This document shows positions 8,607-15,510 of a DNA stretch of 64,000 nt, one piece after another. Both the position numbers and the translations under genes were made by a program. Source of the stretch: Lachnospiraceae bacterium (lineage in GTDB: Bacteria; Bacillota; Clostridia; Lachnospirales; Lachnospiraceae); contig JAFYAS010000034.1 in NCBI GenBank assembly GCA_017540605.1, positions 62,001 to 126,000 of the forward strand, written 5' to 3'. The stretch's first letter is position 1. Every line of letters starts with the position of its first letter. Below the pieces are notes generated by a model that saw nothing but the letters and a program-made list of their open reading frames with translations, made no database searches and had not been told where the DNA came from.

Positions 8607-8638
8607 AGGAGAGGATCAAAAAAGATCCTCTCCTGTTT
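8607..8638 (+). terminator. Strong terminator closing the rSAM-ABC cluster
   Basis: AGGAGAGGATC (8607-8617) pairs perfectly with GATCCTCTCCT (8624-8634) around an A6 loop, followed by GTTT. The T-run is short but the 11-pair stem is perfect. Confidence 0.8.
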
Positions 8639-8948
8639 GCTATAAAAGAATAGGTTTTAGAACATAGCGACCTGCTTCAAAAAATAATTAGACAAATAAA
8701 TATTTATGTAGCAATTTAAGGAGATCATGCTGATCCAGAAAAGGGCACTGAACATTCTTCCGATTTGTATAGGGCGTAGTGCCTGAGCGGGAATATAGAA
8801 TTTGAAATAAAAGGCAGAAAACAATATCTATATTTCAATAAATACTTTACAAATTGAAATATGCGATGCATTATAGAACTGTTATTTTGAATATTCCGGA
8901 TGGTTTTCCATCAACTGTCCGGTGATATGGAAAAGGATTATTCAACAG
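8639..8948. other. Gene-poor, AT-rich spacer
   Basis: No convincing reading frame is present. The only structures seen are GATCA-TGC-TGATC (8723-8735) and an imperfect pairing GGCACT (8744-8749) with AGTGCC (8778-8783) around a 28-base loop. The stretch leads into a decayed acetyltransferase gene, so it is probably decaying DNA, perhaps including its former 5' region. Confidence 0.4.
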
Positions 8949-9242
8949 ATGGTACGGGAAGCAAGAAAAGAAGACTTAGATGCATTGCTTAAGCTCTATC
9001 TGTTTTTGCATGAAGACAGTATTCCAGAGCTGAATGCGCATCTTGAAAAAACATGGAATCAGATTATCGAGGATCCCAATCATCATCTGATTGTAAAGAA
9101 AATCGATGGTCAGATTGTATCTTCCTGCGTATGTGTGATCATACCGAATCTGACAAGGAATGTGAGACCGTATGCCTTTGTTGAAGATGTGGTAACACAT
9201 GAGGATTTCAGAGGGAATGGTTATCCAGGAGATTTCCTATGA
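8949..9242 (+). pseudogene. Truncated GNAT-family acetyltransferase remnant
   Basis: The 97-codon frame starts REARKEDLDALLKLYLFLH, a typical N-terminus of Gcn5-related N-acetyltransferases. It runs to VEDVVTHEDFRGNGY, which is the beginning of motif A, the acetyl-CoA pyrophosphate loop (normally R/Q-x-x-G-x-G/A). It then stops after PGDFL, losing the rest of motif A and motif B, about 45 to 60 residues short of the family length. No good ribosome site precedes the ATG at 8949 or the in-frame GTG at 8922. The cofactor site is incomplete, so activity is unlikely. The break at about 9223 looks like a deletion or insertion junction. Confidence 0.7.
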
Positions 9243-9285
9243 TTAAGTAAACCTTTTCAAATCTCTTCGGATCTCATCATAATCC

Positions 9286-9314
9286 TTTACGGAAATGTGC
9301 ATTTGTGGTAAAAT
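9286..9314 (+). promoter_or_regulatory. Putative sigma-A promoter of the hydrogenase gene
   Basis: TTTACG (9286-9291) and TAAAAT (9309-9314) are 17 bases apart, with TG shortly before the -10 box. Start of transcription would fall near 9321, giving a leader of about 40 bases with TTTGGAGGATTG as ribosome site. Confidence 0.5.
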
Positions 9315-9361
9315 ACCTCAGTGTGTGTAAAGATATTGTCGCATTTTTGGAGGATTGATCT

Positions 9362-10837
9362 ATGGTTACAAATGACGAGGGCATTGTAAGCTTTAAACAC
9401 AAGGTAATAGAAGAGGTCGCAAGGCTTGCCTGGGAGGATAAGCTTGAGGAGGATTATTTTGATCAGCTTGTTTACAGACTTATTCCGGGTCCCAAGGCTA
9501 CCTATAGATGCTGTATCTACAAGGAGAGAGAGCTTGTAAGGGAGAGGATCAGACTTGCCCAGGGCAAGAATCCCAATCCTGAAAGTGATTCAAAGAATAT
9601 CATTCAGGTGCTTAATCCTGCATGTGATGAGTGTCCTATTTCTTCCTATGTGGTGACAGACAACTGTCGTCTTTGCATGGGAAAGGCCTGCATCAATTCA
9701 TGTCCCTTTGGAGCGATCACCATAGGAAGACACAGATCCCATATTGATCCCTCTAAGTGTAAGGAATGCGGCAAATGTGCGGCTGCCTGTCCTTACGGTG
9801 CTATCGCACATCTTGAGAGACCCTGTAAAAAGGCATGTCCTACAGGAGCCATTACCTACAATGATGATGGCCTCTGTATTATAGATGAGACAAAATGCGT
9901 TCAGTGCGGGCACTGTATCCATTCCTGCCCCTTTGGTGCTATTTCATCAAAGTCCTATGTGACAGATGTGATCCGTGCCATTAAGGCCGGCAAGCAGGTT
10001 ATAGCTATGTGTGCTCCCGCAACAGAGGGTCAGTTCGGTGCTGATATCTCTATGGCGGCTATTAGAAAGGCTTTGGTTGGCATAGGCTTTTACGATATGG
10101 TCGAGGTGGGACTCGGCGGTGATATGACAGCAGCCTATGAGGCTAAGGAATGGGCAGAGGCACTTAAGGAAGGCAAGAAGATGACTACCTCCTGCTGTCC
10201 TGCATTTATTAATATGCTAAAGACCCAGTTCCCTGAGCAATACGAAGAGAACAAATCTACCACGGTATCACCTATGTGTGCTATTTCAAGATATTTAAAA
10301 TACAAGTATCCGGGCTGTGTGACAGTATTTATCGGACCTTGCGTCGCTAAAAAAGCTGAATCCCAGGATCCCGAGATTCCGGATAATGCTGATTTTGTAC
10401 TTACCTACGGTGAGTTCAGAGCACTTCTTCGTTCAAGAAATGTGATACTCACAGCGGTTAAGGATGAATATCAGGAGGCTTCGATATTTGGCAAGAAATT
10501 TGCAAGCAGCGGTGGAGTAGCAGGAGCCGTTCTTGAATGTATGAAGGAGATGGAGATCGATACCTCAGAGATAAAATTAAAGCAATGTGCCGGTGGACAG
10601 GAATGCAAGACAGCACTTTTGCTTTTGAAGGCGGGAAGGCTTACCGAGGACTTTATAGAGGGTATGATGTGTCCCGGAGGCTGTGTTGGCGGTCCCTCAA
10701 AGCACAAGACAGAGGTGGAGATCACCAGAGCCAGAGCAGAGCTTTTAAAGACTGCGGATGAGAGGCATATACTTGACAATTTGGAAAAATATCCTATGGA
10801 TAAGTTCTCTATGTACAGAGACGGTCATATGGAGTGA
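9362..10837 (+). CDS. Monomeric [FeFe]-hydrogenase, group-B-like
   Basis: Cytoplasmic iron hydrogenase of 491 residues, expected to make or sense H2 with ferredoxin-type partners. The N-terminal part has a run of cysteine clusters (CDECPISS, CRLCMGKACINSCP, CKECGKCAAACP, CKKACP, CVQCGHCIHSCP) for several [4Fe-4S] centres. The H-cluster motifs are TSCCP (276-280), GPCVAKKAE (325-333) and EGMMCPGGC (433-441). The spelling TSCCPAF with PMCAISR fits the monomeric group B class rather than classical group A, where TSCCPxW and MPCxxKxxE are usual. It lacks a separate NADH-type subunit nearby and is followed by a tiny membrane peptide gene. Maturation genes hydEFG are not in the window. Confidence 0.9.
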   Translation: MVTNDEGIVSFKHKVIEEVARLAWEDKLEEDYFDQLVYRLIPGPKATYRCCIYKERELVRERIRLAQGKNPNPESDSKNIIQVLNPACDECPISSYVVTDNCRLCMGKACINSCPFGAITIGRHRSHIDPSKCKECGKCAAACPYGAIAHLERPCKKACPTGAITYNDDGLCIIDETKCVQCGHCIHSCPFGAISSKSYVTDVIRAIKAGKQVIAMCAPATEGQFGADISMAAIRKALVGIGFYDMVEVGLGGDMTAAYEAKEWAEALKEGKKMTTSCCPAFINMLKTQFPEQYEENKSTTVSPMCAISRYLKYKYPGCVTVFIGPCVAKKAESQDPEIPDNADFVLTYGEFRALLRSRNVILTAVKDEYQEASIFGKKFASSGGVAGAVLECMKEMEIDTSEIKLKQCAGGQECKTALLLLKAGRLTEDFIEGMMCPGGCVGGPSKHKTEVEITRARAELLKTADERHILDNLEKYPMDKFSMYRDGHME

Positions 10838-10847
10838 GGAGGCTTAG

Positions 10848-10994
10848 ATGGATCTGCTTAATTTATTAAATCTGATGCTGGTGGCAACGGGTGATGATTC
10901 CCATCCCTGGATCATTGCTTTGTGCCTCATAGTATCTATTGCGATCATGATATTTTTGTTCCTTTTGGGTGGGAAGGATAAGGATAAAAAATAA
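10848..10994 (+). CDS. 48-residue membrane peptide resembling a stand-alone cell-wall sorting tail
   Basis: A GAGGAGG site overlapping the hydrogenase stop precedes the ATG at 10848 by 5 bases, which is strong support for translation. The peptide begins [20 protein letters not shown], continues with a hydrophobic helix (about residues 21-40) and ends with GGKDKDKK. The TGDD, helix, Lys-rich order is like the C-terminal anchor of sortase substrates, but nothing precedes it and there is no clear LPxTG. It is more likely a small membrane protein co-expressed with the hydrogenase and possibly isocitrate dehydrogenase (27 bases downstream). No function can be assigned. Confidence 0.75.
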   Translation: MDLLNLLNLMLVATGDDSHPWIIALCLIVSIAIMIFLFLLGGKDKDKK

Positions 10995-11020
10995 TATTTC
11001 TTTGGAGGAAAAGAGTAACG

Positions 11021-12232
11021 ATGGAAAAGATCAAAATGACTACTCCCCTTGTGGAGATGGACGGAGACGAGATGACCAGGATTCTTTGGAAGATGATAAA
11101 GGATGAGCTTTTACTTCCTTTCATTGATTTAAAGACTGAGTATTATGATCTCGGACTTGAGCACAGAAACGAGACAGACGATCAGGTAACTGTAGATTCT
11201 GCTGAGGCTACAAAGAAGTATGGAGTAGCTGTAAAGTGTGCAACCATTACTCCCAATGCAGCGAGAGTAGAGGAATACAACCTAAAGCAGATGTGGAAGA
11301 GCCCCAATGGTACTATCCGTGCCATGCTTGACGGAACAGTTTTCAGAGCTCCCATAGTAGTAAAGGGTATCGAGCCCTGCGTAAAGAATTGGGAAAAGCC
11401 CATCACTCTTGCAAGACATGCGTATGGTGATGTTTATAAGAATACAGAGATCAAGGTTCCTGGCCCCGGAAAGGCAGAGCTTGTATTTACGGGTGAGGAC
11501 GGAACAGAGATCAGAGAGACCATACATGACTTTACAGGTGCAGGTATCCTTCAGGGTATTCACAATACAGAAAAGTCAATCACAAGCTTTGCTCATTGCT
11601 GCTTTAAGTATGCTCTTGATACAAAGCAGGATCTCTGGTTTGCAACCAAGGATACCATTTCAAAGAAATATGATCACACATTTAAGGATATCATGCAGGA
11701 GATCTTTGATGCTGAATACAAGGAGAAATTCGATGCTGCAGGTATCGAGTATTTCTACACACTGATCGATGATGCGGTTGCCCGTGTTATGAAGGCAAAG
11801 GGCGGATTTATCTGGGCCTGCAAGAACTATGATGGTGATGTAATGAGCGATATGGTAAGCTCTGCATTTGGCTCACTTGCTATGATGACATCAGTACTTG
11901 TATCACCCGATGGCAATTATGAATACGAGGCTGCTCACGGAACAGTTCAGAGACATTATTATAAGCATTTAAAGGGTGAGGAAACCTCAACCAATTCAGT
12001 GGCTACGATATTTGCTTGGACTGGAGCTCTTAGAAAGCGTGGAGAGCTTGACGGTATAAAGGAGCTTATGGATTTTGCAGACAAGCTTGAGGCAGCCTGT
12101 GTAGAGACCATAGAGAGTGGCTCTATGACCAAGGATCTTGCTCTTATCACCAGCATCAAGGATCCCAATGTGCTTAACAGTGAAGGCTTTATCAAGGCTA
12201 TCAGAGTAAAGCTTGAGGAGAAATTGGCATAG
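11021..12232 (+). CDS. icd: NADP-dependent isocitrate dehydrogenase, eukaryotic-like homodimeric type
   Basis: Oxidatively decarboxylates isocitrate to 2-oxoglutarate with NADP, supplying glutamate precursors; 403 residues. The opening [20 protein letters not shown] and the block [27 protein letters not shown] are those of the IDH1/IDH2-like class found in eukaryotes and several Firmicutes, not the E. coli Icd class. SPNGTIR carries the isocitrate-binding Ser/Asn/Arg, [20 protein letters not shown] the metal-binding Asp residues, and [10 protein letters not shown] the NADP-binding loop. TTTGGAGGAAAAG precedes the ATG. No aconitase or citrate synthase gene is adjacent, and a strong terminator follows. 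Confidence 0.96.
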   Translation: MEKIKMTTPLVEMDGDEMTRILWKMIKDELLLPFIDLKTEYYDLGLEHRNETDDQVTVDSAEATKKYGVAVKCATITPNAARVEEYNLKQMWKSPNGTIRAMLDGTVFRAPIVVKGIEPCVKNWEKPITLARHAYGDVYKNTEIKVPGPGKAELVFTGEDGTEIRETIHDFTGAGILQGIHNTEKSITSFAHCCFKYALDTKQDLWFATKDTISKKYDHTFKDIMQEIFDAEYKEKFDAAGIEYFYTLIDDAVARVMKAKGGFIWACKNYDGDVMSDMVSSAFGSLAMMTSVLVSPDGNYEYEAAHGTVQRHYYKHLKGEETSTNSVATIFAWTGALRKRGELDGIKELMDFADKLEAACVETIESGSMTKDLALITSIKDPNVLNSEGFIKAIRVKLEEKLA

Positions 12233-12249
12233 TGTAGCGTAAGAATAAA

Positions 12250-12285
12250 AAACCTGTATCGTATTTTTGCGATACAGGTTTTTTT
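12250..12285 (+). terminator. Terminator after icd
   Basis: ACCTGTATCG (12252-12261) pairs perfectly with CGATACAGGT (12270-12279) around TATTTTTG, flanked by A5 and T7 runs. Confidence 0.92.
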
Positions 12286-12291
12286 CCTGTT

Positions 12292-12321
12292 TTGACACTG
12301 AATGTGATTTTATGTTAGTAT
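12292..12321 (+). promoter_or_regulatory. Putative promoter of the secreted-protein/pcrA pair
   Basis: A consensus TTGACA (12292-12297) is 18 bases from TAGTAT (12316-12321), which has TG one base upstream (extended -10). The AAAAAAGGAGAG ribosome site and ATG at 12351 follow. Confidence 0.65.
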
Positions 12322-12350
12322 ATGGTGACTGAAAAAAGGAGAGTTATTTC

Positions 12351-13103
12351 ATGAAGAATGGAATTAAAGCATTAAGATCAATATTATTTCTGATGGTCAT
12401 GTTTTTGTTTTTCTTAGGTATATCATCAGTGGTCTATGGGGACGAAAAAGACTCAGACGGTTATACCGATGAACAAAAAGCAGCTGCCAAGGCATGGCTT
12501 TCCTCTCATGGCTATGCCCCCACAAGGGCGGGAGCGAATCAGGCATATCAGGACTATCTGAATGGTAAGTTTGACAATGATCCTGAGGTGCAGAAGGCTT
12601 TAGGGAAAACAGTAACAACGGAGGAAAAGAAGGAAGTAACGACTACTGAAACTATTACTGAGGCAGACAGTGAGGAAGCAGAAAGCGAAGAGAATGAAAC
12701 CGATGAGGAAACCTATGTGGTTCCGGATGATGAACTGACTTCTACGGAAACCGATCCATTGGATAACAAAAGGTCTGAGAATAAGATCTCTGAAAATAAA
12801 AAGGATGAAGCATTGGAGGATAAGGAAGCTTCAACCGAAGCAGACAGTACTGATATGTTTTCGAATCCCGATATGTTGGGTGACTCGAATGAAAGCTCGA
12901 TTGGTAAAATAGGTCAGGAGATCGAGTCTGATACATCCGCAGAAGAGTCTTTAGAGGATGGAGATATTATCGAGGATGAGACAAGCACCGAAGATAGGAT
13001 CTGGCTTTTGGTTCTTATACTTACAGGTTCTTTAGCGGTATTGTTGATCGTATTCGGGATCATAAGAAAGCTTAAGAAGGGTAACAAAGAGGAGAAGGAA
13101 TAG
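12351..13103 (+). CDS. Exported, Glu/Thr-rich single-anchor membrane protein of unknown function
   Basis: I do not recognise this 250-residue protein. It has an N-terminal signal segment (about residues 8-30) and then a short folded-looking helical region, YTDEQKAAAKAWLSSHGYAP to about residue 85, rich in Ala and aromatic residues. A long acidic low-complexity stretch of Glu, Thr, Ser and Asp (about 90-215) follows. The protein ends with one membrane helix (IWLLVLILTGSLAVLL, about 218-240) and a Lys/Glu tail. The layout suggests a surface protein held by its C-terminal helix with an extended acidic stalk. The pcrA gene begins immediately after its stop (TAGATG), so the two are probably transcribed together, although no functional link is evident. 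Confidence 0.8.
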   Translation: MKNGIKALRSILFLMVMFLFFLGISSVVYGDEKDSDGYTDEQKAAAKAWLSSHGYAPTRAGANQAYQDYLNGKFDNDPEVQKALGKTVTTEEKKEVTTTETITEADSEEAESEENETDEETYVVPDDELTSTETDPLDNKRSENKISENKKDEALEDKEASTEADSTDMFSNPDMLGDSNESSIGKIGQEIESDTSAEESLEDGDIIEDETSTEDRIWLLVLILTGSLAVLLIVFGIIRKLKKGNKEEKE

Positions 13104-15350
13104 ATGGCATTTACACAGATATTAAATGACAAACAAAATGAAGCTGTATATATGACAGAGGGGCCGCTTTTGATCCTTGCAGGTGCGGGCTCCGGAAAGA
13201 CCAGAGTGATCACGAACCGTATTGCATATATGATAGATGACGGGATCAATCCCTACAATATTCTTGCTATTACATTTACCAATAAGGCTGCGTCAGAGAT
13301 GAGGCAGAGAGTAGATGATATGGTGGGATTTGGTTCAAAGTCTATCTGGGTTAGCACCTTTCACTCCATGTGTGTGAGGATACTTAGGCGGGAGATAGAG
13401 GCTCTTGATTATGACAGCAGATTTACAATTTATGATACGGATGATCAAAAAACTGTTATTAAAAATGTGGTAAAAAGGATGAACCTTGATCCGAAGTTTT
13501 ATCCGGAAAAGCAGATTTTATCCATTATATCCAATGCAAAGGAACGCTTTGTGGGACCTGAGGATTATAAAAAAGAGGCGGGAACAAGCATTAGGGATCA
13601 AAAGATCGCAGCGATATATGAGGCATATCAGGAGCAACTTAAAAAGAGCAATGCTCTTGATTTTGACGATCTGCTTTTTAAGACAGTAGAGCTCTTTCAG
13701 TTTAACCCTGATATCCTTGACAGGTATCAGGAGAGATTCAAGTATATTATGGTGGATGAGTATCAGGACACAAATCATATCCAATTCCTATTGATAAGCC
13801 AGCTTGCGAGAAAGTACAGAAATCTTTGTGTGGTAGGTGATGACGATCAGTCGATCTACAAATTTAGAGGAGCGAATATTTATAATATCCTTAATTTTGA
13901 AGAGGAATATCCCGATGCGAAGGTTATAAAGCTTGAGCAGAATTATCGTTCCACAAAGAATATACTTGCAGCAGCCAATGGGGTCATAGCCCACAACAGA
14001 GGAAGAAAGGTGAAGGCTCTTTGGGCTGACAGTGAGGAGGGTCAAAAGATCGCATTTCATCAATATGAGAATGATCATATAGAGGCGGAGCAGACTGTAT
14101 GGCAGATAAGAAAGCTGTTTCAGGATGGATATTCTTATCGCGATGTGGCTATCCTTTATAGGACAAATGCGCAATCAAGACTTTTCGAGGAAAAACTTTT
14201 GATGGCCAATATTCCCTATAAGATAGTCGGAGGGCTCAACTTCTATTCCAGAAAAGAGATAAAGGATATGATCAGCTATCTAAAGGTCATAGACAACGGA
14301 AGTGATGACCTTTGTACAAGAAGGATCATCAATGTTCCAAAAAGAGGTATAGGTGCGACAAGCGTTGAAAAGGCTGCTGATTTTGCTTATGGAAATCAGA
14401 TGACATTGATGGAAGCATTTTATAATGTGGAGCATATTCCGGGCATATCAAGAGCTGCGGCGAAGATAAAGAAGTTCACTGAGCTTATAGATGATTTTAA
14501 GCAGGAAGCGGAAAGCGGAGAAAGCATTTCTACCCTGTATCAAAATATTTTGGAGGAGACAGGCTATCTTGAAGAGCTTGAGCTTGAGGGAACCGATGAG
14601 GCTGAGGCTAGGATAGAGAATCTTGAGGAACTTAAGAACAAGATAGTTCAATATGAGGAAAGTGCTGAAGAACCTACATTGTCAGGACTTTTAGAGGAGA
14701 TAGCTCTTGTGGCGGATATCGATACGGTGGATGATGAAGAGGACAGGGTACTTCTTATGACCTTGCATAGTGCCAAGGGTCTTGAGTTTCCTGTTGTATA
14801 TATGGCAGGTATGGAAGAGGGGATATTCCCAAGTGCCATGGCGATGTATTCCGACCATCCTGATGATGATATAGAGGAAGAGAGAAGACTTTGCTATGTG
14901 GGAATAACCCGTGCGAAGAAGAGGCTCTTTATGTCGGCTGCCATGCAGAGAATGACCAGAGGAAATATTCAGGCAAATGCTATTTCGAGATTTGTAAAGG
15001 AGATTCCCCCAGAGCTTATGGATACAGCGGGGAATGCTGTACGAAGAGATACTGTCAGAAATACTGTTGAAAGACCTCAGGTAAAGCCTGTATTTGCAAA
15101 GCCCGTATCCCGGGGCTCTAAAGTATTTTCTAATGGCGGTACCGCATATATGGGAAGTAAGGGTGCTGAGATAAAGAAGGCTGATCATCTTGAGTATTCC
15201 GTTGGCGATATGGTAAAGCATATTAAGTTCGGAAAGGGCGAGGTGGTTGATATCACCGACAAGGGCAAGGACTACGAGGTCACGGTTGACTTTGAGACCC
15301 ACGGTAGAAGAAAACTTTTTGCATCCTTTGCCAAGCTGAAAAAAGTATGA
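13104..15350 (+). CDS. pcrA: ATP-dependent DNA helicase PcrA (UvrD/Rep family)
   Basis: Superfamily 1A 3'-5' helicase for repair and for removing proteins from DNA, 748 residues, normal for PcrA. Visible motifs in order: LNDKQNEAV (Q motif), AGAGSGKTRVIT (Walker A, near residue 30), ITFTNKAASEMRQR (Ia), VDEYQDTNHIQ (II, near 220), VVGDDDQSIYKFRGA (III), LEQNYRSTKNIL (IV), LMTLHSAKGLEFPVVY (V) and EERRLCYVGITRAKKRL (VI). The C-terminal tail YSVGDMVKHIKFGKGEVVDI is the Tudor-like RNA-polymerase-binding domain of PcrA. The start abuts the previous stop; the ribosome site AAAGAGGAGAAGG is inside the upstream gene. Confidence 0.97.
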   Translation: MAFTQILNDKQNEAVYMTEGPLLILAGAGSGKTRVITNRIAYMIDDGINPYNILAITFTNKAASEMRQRVDDMVGFGSKSIWVSTFHSMCVRILRREIEALDYDSRFTIYDTDDQKTVIKNVVKRMNLDPKFYPEKQILSIISNAKERFVGPEDYKKEAGTSIRDQKIAAIYEAYQEQLKKSNALDFDDLLFKTVELFQFNPDILDRYQERFKYIMVDEYQDTNHIQFLLISQLARKYRNLCVVGDDDQSIYKFRGANIYNILNFEEEYPDAKVIKLEQNYRSTKNILAAANGVIAHNRGRKVKALWADSEEGQKIAFHQYENDHIEAEQTVWQIRKLFQDGYSYRDVAILYRTNAQSRLFEEKLLMANIPYKIVGGLNFYSRKEIKDMISYLKVIDNGSDDLCTRRIINVPKRGIGATSVEKAADFAYGNQMTLMEAFYNVEHIPGISRAAAKIKKFTELIDDFKQEAESGESISTLYQNILEETGYLEELELEGTDEAEARIENLEELKNKIVQYEESAEEPTLSGLLEEIALVADIDTVDDEEDRVLLMTLHSAKGLEFPVVYMAGMEEGIFPSAMAMYSDHPDDDIEEERRLCYVGITRAKKRLFMSAAMQRMTRGNIQANAISRFVKEIPPELMDTAGNAVRRDTVRNTVERPQVKPVFAKPVSRGSKVFSNGGTAYMGSKGAEIKKADHLEYSVGDMVKHIKFGKGEVVDITDKGKDYEVTVDFETHGRRKLFASFAKLKKV

Positions 15351-15352
15351 TA

Positions 15353-15390
15353 AAAAAGCTGTTCGAAGCATAGTTTTCGGACAGCTTTTT
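15353..15390 (+). terminator. Terminator after pcrA
   Basis: AAAAAGCTGTTCGAA pairs with TTTTCGGACAGCTTTTT with one wobble and a 6 to 7-base loop, ending in a T-run. Confidence 0.88.
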
Positions 15391-15438
15391 AAATATTAAC
15401 GAAAAACTTAAGGCTTTCTAACTATTCGGTAAACCCTA

Positions 15439-15467
15439 TTGAAATCTCGATTGAATAGGTGTAATCT
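15439..15467 (+). promoter_or_regulatory. Putative promoter with overlapping dyad before the ABC lipoprotein gene
   Basis: TTGAAA (15439-15444) and TAATCT (15462-15467) are 17 bases apart. CCTATT (15435-15440) and AATAGG (15454-15459) form an inverted repeat across the -35 region, an arrangement typical of a repressor operator, though no regulator gene is adjacent. Start and regulator are inferred. Confidence 0.5.
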
Positions 15468-15510
15468 TACACACGAACATTAATGAAAAGCCTAATTATA
15501 GGAGGGCAAT

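Noticed and set aside
8744..8783. Possible structured RNA (GGCACT with AGTGCC)
   Set aside because: A 6-base stem with a 28-base loop is expected by chance; no further pairing or known RNA pattern.
14691..15371. 226-codon minus-strand frame
   Set aside because: It is a shadow of pcrA, antisense in its third-position pattern and with no recognisable motif.
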